Below, piece after piece: positions 12,301 to 25,939 of a DNA stretch of 64,000 nucleotides. A program made the translations under genes and the position numbers. The notes under the pieces were generated by a model. The model was given only the letters and a program-made list of their open reading frames with translations, did not search any database and was not told the origin of the DNA. This stretch comes from Xestospongia bergquistia. Its lineage: Eukaryota; Porifera; Demospongiae; Haplosclerida; Petrosiidae. The DNA lies in contig OZ014418.1 of the NCBI GenBank assembly GCA_963965975.1, forward strand, positions 7,109,275 to 7,173,274, given 5' to 3'. The stretch's first letter is position 1. Each line of letters opens with the position of its first letter.

Positions 12301-15300
12301 AGTGACATGTTAAAACAGTCCAAAAATTTACAAGCCATTTTAGTTATGAATATTATTTAGATAATTCATCATTTATCATTAAAGGGTTAATAATAGACTT
12401 TACAGTGATTCTTACATATAAATATATATGTCATATACACTGTATTAATATATTTAATTACAATGACTGTGGGAAGCATTATTAAGGTATCGCTGCCCTA
12501 CTGGTATGCATGGCTTCTTGGACACATTTTGTGGGTAGAGGCATGTGACCTTATTAGTTGGCAATGCAAAGAGGAAGTGGTAAAAGACAATGATAACAGG
12601 CACATAATGGTCAGATCACTTCCTCTCTGACATATACTTCCCTTTTCTAGATGAATCTTCTAATGAATACTTCAAAGGATTTAGGGATAAAGAAAAATTA
12701 ATTTGTTATAGTTCTAACAATGTGGGTTTTTCTTGCCACATGATATATTTACATAAAACCACAATTGTATCTTCTATTGTTTTGTATAAACAAAACTTTA
12801 TTCTTAGAATCCAATATTTGAATTATGTACTGTATATTTCAAGAAATCTGATTGGTCAATCGATTGATCAATCTGATTGGTCAAATACCCATAACTAATT
12901 ACTCTCTTGGTTTTCTTAATTATTTCTTGGGCTTCAAGCACACATTCCTAGAGATTCTCTAGAAAATACTAATTAGATTTTACCAAATATTGCTTAAAAT
13001 TGACTACATAATATTAAAACTCTGTAATACTAGGAGAATTATATAATTTAGACATCAAGAATCATTACTTGTTATCAAAGGACTCTTATAAGCTATTATA
13101 TTCTAAATAGTCCCTTTAATTGACAGTTGTTAATGTACTAGTACACTTAATAACACATTATGCTCCATTCAAAAGAGTCTAAAGGTTACCAAGAATTCAG
13201 TTATCTATTATCATTGATACAGTCTGTTTTGTTGTGTTAATAATGTCAATGGTCATTGCTTCTATAGCAACCATAACTGTTTCCATAGCAACCAATAGAT
13301 ACTACTTTAGAAGAAGTTGGTTATTGGCGTTAGTGAGAAAATGATCACATTATGGTACTCTATTGATCTGTCAGTGTTTACTCTAAATTTCAGCTGAAAG
13401 CATGAAATCACAAAACTATTAATATACTCACTATATAAATTTATATTGGGATAATGTGTTAGTATACTACTTCCAGAAAAGAATACCTTACTACTTATAG
13501 CATTAGACATTGGTAACCATGGTAATAATACTATTGAAGAATTTGCATTAGAGAAAGCAGCCATAGGAATTGTAACAATATCCTCAATGCACTTAAACAT
13601 AGAAAGAGTCATAATGAGTCATAATGAGTCATTGATATATTATTAGAAATCCATTACATAGCTGTGCAAGGGTGATACCTTTCAATTAGCTCTAACCAGC
13701 TAAGTTAATACAGGATAGAGGGTTATGCTTTAAGCTCATTTCAAATCCAATAGTTTTAACATATAATAATGAAGCACCATGTAAAAAGAGCGCTCTAGTA
13801 CCATTCCAAACTCCAAGCTCTAACAATTAGAATTACTTTGTATATTTTAATGATTGATTGGAACTTTCTTTCATCTTTTATCAAAAGAACTATGAAGAAA
13901 ACAGTCTGGTAAAATTATCATCGAAACTAGTCTTACGAGTTATTAGAACAGGTTATAAAAACAGGTATAACACCACAGTATAATCTGATAATACACATCA
14001 ACTATCACCAGGTGTTTGTTAGATAAACCACATCATGTCTTAAAGTTAATGAATTACACATGATTTTGAAAGAACACTAGCCACAGACATTTCAAGGGGC
14101 TCGAACAAGACACACCAAGAAACACAATTAATAATACATTAGTACGTTATGTATTATGTATGATTAGTGACCAATTATGTCATATTTATTGTAGAAAAAT
14201 GGGGGATTCCTGTTTTCTAATCATAACATCACAACCCATTGCATATAAATGGCTGCTGCTATCATAATGATAATACTATTATTTAATCCATGTTTTGGTA
14301 GTAATGATCCTCCTATTATAGCCTCTCCCTTGACCACAGGAGTTTTGTTTGATAAAAAAATTTATTCATTATAATATAACACAACCAATAACATGCAATG
14401 TTTTTATACACCTTAGAAAATACTAATATAATTTTAAACTCTATTAAGGCTGCTAAATTGATTACAACAAGATGTTGATTGGTCTGGTTAGAAAGTAATT
14501 TTTGTACAGAATTAATTCACACAAAAGGAATTATCAGCTATAACTGAGTTATGACTGAGTTATAAACAACAGCTAATAAGATCTTCAATTTCCGTCTTAA
14601 TGAATATCAATTTTTATAGAAGTATTTCACAGAATTACTACTAACTTAACAAGTTCATTATAATTGGACTCATTACTAAATAACAATATTGTTATGTAAT
14701 AGGCAGCATACTGAGTAGTTAGTCAGTAGACATAGAGTCTAAATCTATTAGGCTTCCTTTAAACCACTACCCATGCCACAAACTCAATAATGAGGTTGAC
14801 AGTTAAGGATTTATCACTAGCTGTCATTATTTCACTTAAAACTAAACATGTCAATTTTGATCTGTATAAATTTAATGAGACAAGATTGATATTTGCTCAT
14901 TGATACAGGTGGTGGTAATGGATTGTCAAGCAGACAAGATGAACAATTAGGAGACATGATTATATAAAACACAACTAACTAGTTTCATATAGTTATAACT
15001 AATAAATCTAATAAACCTTTCAGGATAATTTGACCACCAAAGCCGCTCCCTTGTAGTTCTGAGGAATAATTATGTCACTTTATTACGAAATCACATGTAA
15101 TGATCACACAAAGGAAGCTTAGTAATATGAACGTTGCCATAGCAATAAAACTGCATATTAAGACTATAACATTTTCAAATTGTTACATTAAAGATCATTT
15201 TTTGAAAAAAGCATGAAATTGGGATTATTTTAACTAACTTCTTTGCATTCTTGTGGTAGTTACCATGGAAAGGAATGGATACAATGTACTAGATAATGGT

Positions 15301-15635
15301 TATAGCTTATACCATTATAGGATTGAGGTATAAATGATAAGTAACATGCTAAATGTCTCATTATAATATATACCAATAAAATAAACTCTTTAAAGCCATG
15401 CAACTTTTAAAATTATTTTTATCAATTCAAATTATATTTATAATTTAATTTGTAAGGTTGCATTTAAGGAGGGCGTGAAGCATTGACAACAAACAACATC
15501 TCCCAGTGGCGTTTTGAGGTTTGTTTGTAATGAGAGGTAAAAGAATTTAATTATATTATAATTGTTTGGTCATTCTAATAAGTAAAATGTTCTTGAAATG
15601 GTTGTTAGCTATATACAGACTTGAGATCACTAGGA
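9311..15635. other. Long gene-poor AT-rich region (probable giant intron or intergenic)
   Basis: I see no gene that can be supported. Two weak candidates exist. A plus-strand orphan segment at about 10048-10203 ends in a perfect gtaagt donor and reads TIDWELVTATTLLRAIPG. A small ORF of 55 codons lies at 12463-12630 (plus). Everything else is AT-rich sequence with short CA runs (for example 9847-9858). Confidence 0.4.
12463..12630 (+). CDS. Small ORF, 55 aa, possible membrane peptide
   Basis: An ATG-initiated ORF reads MTVGSIIKVSLPYWYAWLLG... followed by a Cys-containing polar tail and TGA. The stretch around residues 10-26 is hydrophobic and aromatic (LPYWYAWLLGHILWVEA). No neighbouring exons or homologues are recognisable, and the surrounding sequence is AT-rich and non-coding. 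It could be chance, an exon or a small peptide gene. It is listed because its composition is less AT-rich than its surroundings. Confidence 0.15.
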   Translation: MTVGSIIKVSLPYWYAWLLGHILWVEACDLISWQCKEEVVKDNDNRHIMVRSLPL

Positions 15636-15639
15636 TAAG

Positions 15640-15860
15640 TGATTCAGTAAACATCAGCACTTATCATGGTGACTTACTGGTAAGTGATTTAGTGAACATT
15701 AGCACTTACCATGGTGACCTACTGGTAAGTGATTTAGTAAACATCAGCACTTACCATGGTGACATACTGGTAGTAAACATCAGCACTCACCATGGTGACC
15801 TACTGGTAAGTGATTCATTAAACATCAGCACTTACCATGATGACATACTATTAGTAGGCT
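15640..15860 (+). repeat. 45-bp tandem array related to the 60-bp minisatellite
   Basis: Units begin near 15651, 15696, 15741, 15777 (one shortened by 9 bp) and 15822, giving a 45-bp period with cores aacatcagcacttaccatgg and tgacctactggtaagtg. The core resembles part of the 60-bp family found at 16.5-24.1 kb (aacatcagtacttaccacag, tgacctag). The long ORF over this array is a by-product of a period divisible by three. Confidence 0.85.
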
Positions 15861-16486
15861 CTAGAATTATTACCATAGTAACATAACTGCATTACAATTA
15901 ATTACTATTCCCTGTTTGTTTCTGTGATGATGTAACACCGCATCATCAAACAATTTATTTTGCGACTATTCTTATGTTACTATAGCAACACTACACGCAT
16001 ACATGGCTTTGTCATGAACTTTCTAGTGTGCCAGTATTGATGTGGTTATACATTAATATAATTTTTAAAATATTACTTTCAGCTAATAAGTGGATGATGA
16101 AATCTTATATAATAATACTTTTCATCAAAGAAAAGAAATCTTTTATGTGTTCTATTATGAAGGAAGTAAAATAAAAGATAAGCAATTTGGCTATTAAAAG
16201 AAAATTCAAATAGTAGTAGGTCATACACTATTGTTGTTAATCACTATAATGTTATAATGTAACACTTCCATCACAAACCACAATAACAGTCCATAGACTG
16301 AGAGACATAACATATACCTATGTGAATTAAATACAATGACAATATATACTGGCTTTTTAAAGTGCATATAGAAAGACAGGCTATCATGAGATCAATGACA
16401 GTTTATTATTTACAGTTAATTATAACAGTCATAGCAAAATCCCAGTGTGTGAAAACTGATCCTCAAATACTGTCTTGGTGTGGTCT

Positions 16487-16835
16487 AGCATTGATGTTCA
16501 CTAGTCTAGATGGTAGCTATCTTAGTATTGATGTTCACTAGTCTAGAGCTTACTAATGGTAGCTATCCTAGGTCACTGTAGTAAGTACTGATGTTTACTA
16601 GTCTAGAGCTTACTAATGGTAGCTATCCTAGGTCACTGTGGTAAGTACTGATGTTCACTAGTCTAGAGCTTACTAATGGTAGCTATCTTAGGTCACTATA
16701 GTAAGTACTGATGTTTACTAGTTTAGAGGCACCCTACATCATTGGTAAATACTGATGTTCATTGGTCTAGAGGTAGCAACCCTAGCTCACCATTGTAAGT
16801 ACTAATGTTGAAGCTTACTAATGGTAGCTATCCTA
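16487..16835 (+). repeat. 60-bp minisatellite, array 1 (plus orientation)
   Basis: About five diverged copies of the unit actagtctagagcttacta + atggtagctatcctagg + tcactgtggtaagtactgatgtt. Some copies have internal deletions. Every intact copy carries ggtaagta, a perfect splice-donor consensus. Confidence 0.9.
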
Positions 16836-18404
16836 GATTACCCACTGACCCAATTAGATACCTTTTCACTTTAGAAAAATACACTATTACAATATACACA
16901 AGACAGCTGGACGACCACTTTACTTGTAGATATAAGATACTAACAAACTGATACTGTTTTTAGAGAGACCATAGAAGTCCATTTTGCACTCATTTTAGAG
17001 TAAGTATCAACAGAAAACATCATCTATATATATTTAATATAATATATATACCTGTGTGGTCTAGTAATTCACAGTGGTAATGAAGTCAACTGTTGTTTTT
17101 AACAGTTGAAATTTGTGGTCAAGCAATATAGTGACATATGGAGTGTGGTAGGTAGGAAAGGTCAGGCAAGGTCAGGTAAGGACAAGCTAGGTCAGGTAAG
17201 GACAGACAAGAGAAGATAGGAATAGGAGAAAGAAGCTAAATGTAAACTGATCAAAGACATTAGAGACAGGATATAGTAACCAAAGTACTTAAGTCTTTTG
17301 AATTTCATAGTCTACTATGAAGGAAACTAAAAGGAAAGATGTTGCAGATGATCAGATAACAGTCCAATGCATCATCCACTTTTCTGACAGAGTTAAACAA
17401 TAGCTGAAACTATTAATATTTTAAATAAATCCATGTTGTCTTAGAAAGATATGTGTATTAACCACATAAAGAATTAGTGAGAACAATTATTTAATTCATA
17501 CACAACTTGTTTGCTCTACAAATTGACAAAAAATACTTTCACCTGATACAAAGCATTATGTCTTAATTGCTATTACTCTAAGGAAAAAAACAATTGACCA
17601 ATTTACTCATACATCAGTCAATATTGGGACATATAGTTTTAATGTATTATTTTATATACCTCTATACAAAAATATAACAACATTTAATAAAATATCTAGT
17701 CCCAAAGTGTTAATTTGTAGACACATAACTATATCAAGGATAACAAGGAGAGATTCCTGGAAATTCGTGGAAATATATATATATAGTAAAACTGTGGAAT
17801 CAACATAGTTTCTGTTTACACAATGAAAAGTACTATAACAATCTTTCTTGGAAATTGGGTACTGAGGGATCATTTAAGGTAATTATAAAGTAGGCACATA
17901 TTAAGCTTTATTTGTCAATGTCGTATGCATTTTCAAAGAAAACCCATTCTTCCTGCCTTCTGTTTGTCTTTCCCATAGTTACAACTGTTATGTGGTAACT
18001 AGGGAGTAAAGTAATACAGCTGTTTATGTCTGTCTATTAAAGCTAACTTTAATGATCTTTTGATAATGTCCTTATATAAATGAATGAATGAATTATTACA
18101 AATGGGCAACTGATTAAAGTTAACGCACCAGAACATGTTGTTCGTTCTTGTAGTGTTTGTAATGTACCTTGTGATAACTGTAAGGAGGGAGGGAAAAGAT
18201 TATATAATTAATGGGACAGTGAGTGTAGGATGTTTATTTTTCGTGTGTGATTGAGACTAAATATGGTAGTAATAGTTATGACTATTTCCTTTTGATGTAA
18301 AATTGTAAATAGATTTTCTAATGGATTTTAATATCTCTTAGTGTAAATATCATTACATTAAAATAGCAATTTATAATATATACCATCAGTAATAAAGTTC
18401 TGGA

Positions 18405-18893
18405 CTAGTGAACATTAGTACTTACCACACTGCAACCTAGGATAGCTACTATTAGTAAACTCTAGACTAGTAAACATAAGTACTTACCACAGTGACCTAG
18501 GATAGCTACCATTAATAAGCTCTAGACTAGTGAACATCAGTACTTACCACAGTGACTTAGGATAGCTACTATTAGTAAACTCTAGACTAGTGAACATTAG
18601 TACTTATTATAGTGACCTAGGACAGCTACCATTAGTAAGCTCTAGACTAGTAAACATAAGTACTTACCACAGTGACTTAGGATAGCTACTAGTAAGCTCT
18701 AGACTAGTAAACATCAGTACTTACCACAGTGACCTAGGATAGCTACCATTAGTAAGCTCTAGACTAGTGAACATCAGTATTTACCACAGTGACCTAGGAT
18801 AGCTACCATTAGTAAGCTCTAGACTAGTAAACATCAGTACTTACCACAGTGACCTAGGATAGCTACCATTAGTAAGCTCTAGACTAGTGATCA
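18405..18893 (-). repeat. 60-bp minisatellite, array 2 (inverted orientation)
   Basis: About eight copies of the same unit occur here as its reverse complement (aacatcagtacttaccacag, tgacctaggatagctacca, ttagtaagctctagactagt). The array lies 1.6 kb from array 1 in opposite orientation, so the pair could form a long hairpin if transcribed together. Confidence 0.9.
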
Positions 18894-19825
18894 TCAATTA
18901 ACATTTATAACGAGTTAGTTGCAGATTCCATTAAAGGAGCTAAAAACAATTAGTAACTCAGAAACAAGACTACCTTGTCAATAGCCCATACCAATGAACA
19001 AATTACTACTTCAACTGACATCACAAGAAAATGCAAACAACAAATGAACAGACAAGTACTTATGTTCACTGGCTCCTTGAACATTTTACAAAACATGATC
19101 TTTTTTCCTGAAGGTCAACCAAAAGGGACACCACTATACATTATAATGCAGTCTATAAATTCTATATTTATTAACATCCTACTACAATACAATAACAACC
19201 TTGTCAGTTCAAAGGGAACATTGTATGCTTAGTAACATGTATTATATATTGGACTCTTAACATGAGAAGAACACATTATTTTTATAAACAACACCATTCT
19301 TAGCTTGACTGTGTGTGTGTGTGTGTAATAGTAGTACTACATTGTATAAAATTAAATACATTATAACTTGTAGTATGGAAAATTGTTTTGGAATATAAAT
19401 TAAAATTAATTTGATTAGTGATAGTGTCATTAATGACCGTTTAAAGGAACATAGGCTAGCATTCTTTCTATTTGTGTGTTGTGTATTTAGAAATGATTGC
19501 TAATTATTCAACCACAAAACTACGAAAACATAAATAGATTCTTGTAATCTTACTACTAATCATTGTGGTGAGTAACCACTGATCTTACCCCAAAGCACCC
19601 TTGTAATATTATCTAATAGTATTATGATTAAACAGGAAGAATATCTTTGAATGCTACACAATACAAATATCTGTGCCTCTTCGCCAACCACAAAACAAAG
19701 ATTCCTGTAATCTTACTAAATAATGAAAACTTTGGATAGTTGCACAATGAGTAACTGTATCCCTTATAATATAAGGGTATTTTATCATGTCTCTTGTGCC
19801 TATCCTATTTCTAATAGTAACTCTG

Positions 19826-19826
19826 G

Positions 19827-19864
<38 letters not shown>

Positions 19865-19867
19865 TCT
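19826..19867. repeat. CT microsatellite
   Basis: A near-perfect (CT)n run of about 40 bp in non-coding sequence. Confidence 0.9.
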
Positions 19868-20320
19868 GTTTATTTTTTCAATAGCTCTTTCTTAATTCCT
19901 AAAATAACAAAATGCTATTATATTATGTCATTAGTTCTAGTAATTTGCTAGAGACATACCAACCATTCAAGAAATTTAGCAACTATGTTCCTTCCTACAC
20001 TTATAACCACACAAGACTTCTATTTAACAAACAATCATAAAAGCTGCCGCTTTCTTCTTCCTTTAGCTGAACTTAGCAGTCATTAATTATGACTAATTAT
20101 GACTAATTTATTGTTAATGCTTTGTATGCACTGTTTGATGTTTCTTTGGCTGTCAATATTGCTTGTCTTTTCAACTTAAAAGGAGTGACAAATTTCACTA
20201 CAAAGAAAACAATTTGGCTCACCACCATAGACAGAAATATTTAGATTGTTGTTATCCTAGAGCTAATATTCAATGTATTAAGTAATCAAAGTGTAACCAT
20301 AACAATTCTCCCTTCTTTCA

Positions 20321-20401
<81 letters not shown>
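20321..20401. repeat. CT microsatellite
   Basis: A (CT)n run of about 80 bp interrupted by one TTT, in non-coding sequence. Confidence 0.95.
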
Positions 20402-20756
20402 AATTACCTTAGATAAGTTAGAATGTTGCTGTTGTTGGTGGTGAGTCAAATCTATTATATAAAAATACAATATTTATATTTTATTAATAACTATTAGTAT
20501 TAGATAAATAATAGTGAAAGTATTTACAAAATGGATGGATAGCTACATAAATGGACAGGTAATTAAGACAAAATTGATGAATAGCCATTAAAATGGACGA
20601 GTAGTTAAGTATAGTAGATGAATAGGTACAATTAGATAATATCTATGTAGTTATGTAATCAGACAACAGTTCCATTAATTAATTTGATAGTTCTAATAGT
20701 TAAATATAATGGATGAATGGTTCTGTCAATGGACAAATAATTCTTTTAATAGATGT

Positions 20757-21070
20757 GGTAAGTACTAATGTTTACTAGTCTAGAGCTTACTAATAGTAGC
20801 TATCCTAGGTCACTGTGGTAAGTACTAATGTTTACTAGTCTAGAGATTACTAATGGTAGCTATCCTAGGTCACTGTGGTAAGTACTGATGTTTACTAGTC
20901 TAGAGCTTACTAATGGTAGCTATCCTAGGTCACTGTGGTAAGTACTGATGTTTATTAATCTAGAGCTTACTAATAGTAGCTATCCTAAGTCATTGTGGTA
21001 AGTACTGATGTTTACTAGTCTAGAGCTTACTAATGGTAGCTATCCTAAGTCACTGTGGTAAGTACTGATA
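20757..21070 (+). repeat. 60-bp minisatellite, array 3 (plus orientation)
   Basis: Five consecutive copies at exactly 60-bp spacing with only a few substitutions each. This is the cleanest array of the family. Unit cores are agtactgatgtttactagtc, tagagcttactaatggtagc and tatcctaggtcactgtggta. Confidence 0.95.
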
Positions 21071-21711
21071 AGTTATTTTACTGAAGTATATTGGTAATTA
21101 TCATGCTATTAACTAAACAATACACATCCTTACAATTATATTATCTATAATTACGAACTTCACAAAAACAACACCACATATATAAATACATAAAGGGATA
21201 TTTTTCCCAAACCAAAATACACAAAAATCATTTCAAGCATTTACCAGACAAGCTAACAACATTAATACGTTACAATAAACAACTAATACAGTCATAATAT
21301 GCACAAACAATCGCAGTCATGTTTATATAAAGTGACTTTAGAAAAGCATTGGGAAGATACTCTACATAAATATATGATCAATGAAGAGAGTAAAGAGGTA
21401 TGTGCTTTGACTAGAGATAAACACGCTTTTACTTAAAATATTAAGCAAAGTAAATGTCATTTTGCTTTCAAAACATAACACAGATAAGTAAATTTGCCTA
21501 ACTGAGTATAATATACTTTGATGCTTGGTGATGTATTTGTGATTTCAAAGTTAAAATGAATTACTGTTTTTCCTAAAGTAAACTTTTAGAAAACTGTTGC
21601 TATTTTCTGGGAAATCAGGAAAGTGAGATAGTGTTGACAAAAGTATGTGAAGTATACAATGGATTAGCTAATTTGTAGAATACTATTTGTGATTGTTTTG
21701 AAAATTACGAT

Positions 21712-22122
<411 letters not shown>

Positions 22123-23156
22123 CATATACCAGGAGAACTATTTGAATTAAAAGATATGAAAGAAATCATAGATCAAAGTCTAAATTGAACATGTATTCAT
22201 TTGTACCTTGTCCTTGAAGTCAGAATTGAAGGGAAACATAACATCATGTTATATGATATCTAAGTATTATCATAATTTTAATCCCAAGATTAAGACAAGG
22301 TGGTACATTACATTATGCTATAATAACATCTACAATTGTTGTTAATGTCATGTGACCTTTAGCCAACAGTCAATATCTAATGCCTTATAATAACCTACAT
22401 TAAATTCTATCAATAGATCATATCCATCCACATCATAAGAGGACATTAATGCTCTCATCTATCTGTCTATCCATCTATCCATTCATCCATTCCAGACCCT
22501 ATTACTCATTCTCACATTAATTCCTTTCATCTGTGAATACTAGCAAATATCAACTCAATTAGTTAGTCTGACTTACTCTTAACAAATTAATTAAAGTATA
22601 TAATTATATTGAGGTTATCCTATTTACACATCAACACATTCAATATATATCAAGGGAACAGGATACGTAGGTCATGTGATCTCATGTAAGTAAAAGTACT
22701 TTCACTATTACTTTTTGTGATCGTCTATCTACTTTCTGTCTAGACACTCTTTTTATCTACTTATAAATCCATTCATCAGTATATAGATCCTTTCTTTAGT
22801 AAATAGATCCATTCTTTAGTCTATAGATCTATTTACCTGTCATTAATTTTTCAATAGATTTAGGAGACAGTAAACAAAATATGATATCTATTAAAGTTAA
22901 AGGATTAACTTACAAAACTAGTGAAATATCTTCCCTTTACAACAAGGAGATATTTTCACATAGGATATTGTATGAATAGTCTAGTTTAATTATTGCTTTA
23001 TTTCTATTACCTATTATATTCCCATGACACATAATGTGATAATAGTATTAATTTATATTGTGTCTACAACATAATAGAACTATACAGTAGTAATTATAAC
23101 AATGTATGAGTTTAATGGATGAAAAAATGAATTAATGGAAAAGAATCAATACAAAC

Positions 23157-23662
23157 CTTTAGTGGTTGGTAGGAAATTGTTAGATGTGGGAAGAGAAGGA
23201 GAGGATATTTCCCTGAGTTTATTAACTGGTACACGAACAGAGATGAAACGATGAGTGTGATTAGGTGTGAGATGGGAGGGTGAGGATGACAGAGGAGTTA
23301 ATGGTTTGTTCTCCTTTGTTTTGTCTGATAACTTCACTGTCAAATGTGCTGGTGATACTTTTGAGGGTGGACTTTGTGACTGTGAATGACGAAAGGATTG
23401 ACAGTGAGGAGAATAGGATAATGTGCTGTGAGACAATGAAGTTTGAGGAAAAACATTTAGAAGGTTAGAAGAATGCAAGAGAGAGTCTTGATGAAATGGG
23501 CTCTGGGAAATTGATGAAGGACCATTCAAAAGCTCAGCTATTTCTAATACATCAGGACTACCCTCAACTATTTCTCTAGCACTGATGGTTAGAGGTGAGG
23601 GTGTAGTGGTTTGAGATCGAGGCACCATGATGTGGTTGGGATGAATTGGTAAGTTCCACCTT
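23157..23662 (-). CDS. Exon of an unrecognised Ser/Pro-rich protein
   Basis: A 506-nt minus-strand exon with a tttgtgtag acceptor and a gtttgt donor, phase consistent (one base, 168 codons, one base). It opens RWNLPIHPNHIMVPRSQT, is rich in Ser, Pro, Thr and His, and ends with a more structured RFISVRVPVNKLREI segment. The bias towards SP and SSP motifs suggests a disordered nuclear or phosphorylated region, but I recognise no domain. It may continue into the exon at 9207-9310, whose phase fits. Upstream exons were not found before the divergent WDR75 gene. Confidence 0.45.
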
Positions 23663-23789
23663 CTACACAAAGGGTATTACCCAGTATTGAGCTATTGTAC
23701 ATTATATCAGTAATACATTATATTAAATTAGTATCTGGTACAATAGGGACTTGTGAACATCTGTACATTCACAGTGACATAAAAGAGTA

Positions 23790-24130
23790 AGCTAAACATT
23801 AGTACTTACCACAGTGACCTAGGATAGCTACCATTAGTAAGCTCTAGACTAGTGAACTCTAGACTAGTGAACTCTAGACTAGTGAACATCAGTATTTACC
23901 ACAGTGACTTAGGATAGCTACCATTAGTAAGCTCTAGACTAGTAAACATCAGTACTTACTACAGTGACCTAGGATATGAGACAAGGGAATGAGTAAGATG
24001 AAGTACATCATACAGATTACGTAAAATATCAACTCTCATAGATACTGCTGTTCTAGTGTATGTTCCTTACAATAGTTTAATTAAGGATAGCTACCATTAG
24101 CAAGCTCTAGACTAGTGAACATCATAGTGA
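23790..24130 (-). repeat. 60-bp minisatellite, array 4 (inverted, degraded)
   Basis: Three to four copies of the family in reverse orientation (cttaccacagtgacctagga, tagctaccattagtaagctc). One carries an 18-bp internal triplication (ctctagactagtgaa). A second, non-satellite duplication occurs beside it: the segments at about 23974-24083 and 24248-24344 (tacatcatacagattacgta, ctgttctagtgtatgttcct) are repeated. Confidence 0.85.
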
Positions 24131-25939
24131 TCTAAGATAGTTAACCAACATCAGTATTATAACATCGTCATATTCACATACCATGACCCTTATCTCACAT
24201 CTTAGAGTTTAAGATGTATGATATCAAACTATTAAAATTTCATGCTTGGGAGACAAGGGAAGGTGTAAGAGAAGTACATCATACAGATTACGTAAAGTAT
24301 CAGCTCTCATAGATACTGTTGTTCTAGTGTATGTTCCTTACTATAGTTCGTGGTTGATATGTGGTTAATTTATAACAACAATTTCGTCAGAGCTCATGAA
24401 CAGCTGCATTCATTTCCTGGTAAATGCCACTATCACATACCGTGTACCTAGTAACTAAATATTTTGATGTAATTTATTCTTCTGAGAACAATAATGATCA
24501 TTATCCTCAACTATGTGGTGGGAAAATTTAGCAAATTTTAGCATTTTTGACAAATTTCCAACACAACAGCTCTCATTATCTCATAACTTTGTAAAATAAT
24601 ACTCATTAGACATCTTTTTTTAAAAACATTTCATCACTTCATTTTCCCTCTATACAGTATTTACCTAGTGGAACTAATTTTAACAAAACCTTGTAACACT
24701 GACACTAAAGAGCTACTCTTATCAGTCGAAAATGTTATGTAAACAAAAAGTATAAAATTCCTTTTTGTCTTTCGTGAACATTTATGGAGAATTTATATAA
24801 TTTATATACATGTTATGAGAACATATTGGAATTTGAACTAAACCTATATTTGGAATTAATTCACTTGACATTTTAAGAATAGAAATTTAGTTTATACATC
24901 AATTTAATACCATTAGACACAGAATAGGAAAATAATACAGCTGGTCACAACTCAGTTAGTCTAATTCAATTAATGAATCATCGTAATTAATTTCTACCAA
25001 TTAAATTTTATTTTATAAGATATTTTAACAAGACATATAACGTTATAGGCATATTCATTAAACCACACCCTGTCTACTAAGCCACACCCTCTGTTTATGG
25101 GCAATATACCCCACTATCCAATAGGTAACCATGACAATATGCACTTCACATTAAGTACATTTTTATTATGTAATTCCATGAATCTTTTAAAAAACCAGAT
25201 TTTTTTATTACAATAATTAAATATTTCATTACTCAAAATGAGAACATGCACTATAACACATATATATGGAAGTTAAGGAGAAACATCCCATTTTCCATTT
25301 ACCAATACAATATACAGCCAAAATCAAGAACCCAACTCACATGGAAACATCTCACTGACGCTCAATTCTAAGAGATGGTTTGTGATATTCATGCTCTACG
25401 TTTTATTAAGTAACAAAAAAACTAATAAAAATTAAAAATGGCGCACATGCCAAAAATAGAATAAGGAATTGGAACTCATCAACTGGGTCATTAATTGGAA
25501 TTTTCAATTATGTGAAGGTGCGCAAAATAAATATGAATTGGAATGTCTGTCCTCGGCTTTCACACATATATATAAACATGGAGTCATCTTTCTTATAATG
25601 TCCACAATTACTAAGAACATCTTTTAAATTTTGTTTAATAAAATAATATTATTTCATTCTGTGTGATAGTCATTAAGATGATCAAAGAGGAGGGGAGAGG
25701 TGTTTTATGGAAATTAAATCCCTAACAAACTACAAATCCTTTGTTTATTTTATCTTATTATATGAAATCGCTTTTATGAGTTTCACGCACCTGATAACGA
25801 CACAGTGACGTTAAAAACTTGAGAATTACAATCTCATCCTCCCTTGCTTGACTTGAGAAATAGGTGTGTGGGTTAATAAGTTGCTAGATAAAACGGAAGA
25901 ATACTAAAATATCCTAAAATAATTATGTATACTCCGTAA
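24131..25939. other. Gene-free region upstream of WDR75
   Basis: AT-rich sequence with no exon that I can support. The last few hundred bases must hold the WDR75 promoter. Confidence 0.4.

Noticed and set aside
15566-15886. 106-codon ORF with repeated NISTYHGD units
   Set aside because: It follows the 45-bp tandem array, whose period is a multiple of three; the same repeats occur in both orientations nearby and are clearly non-coding.
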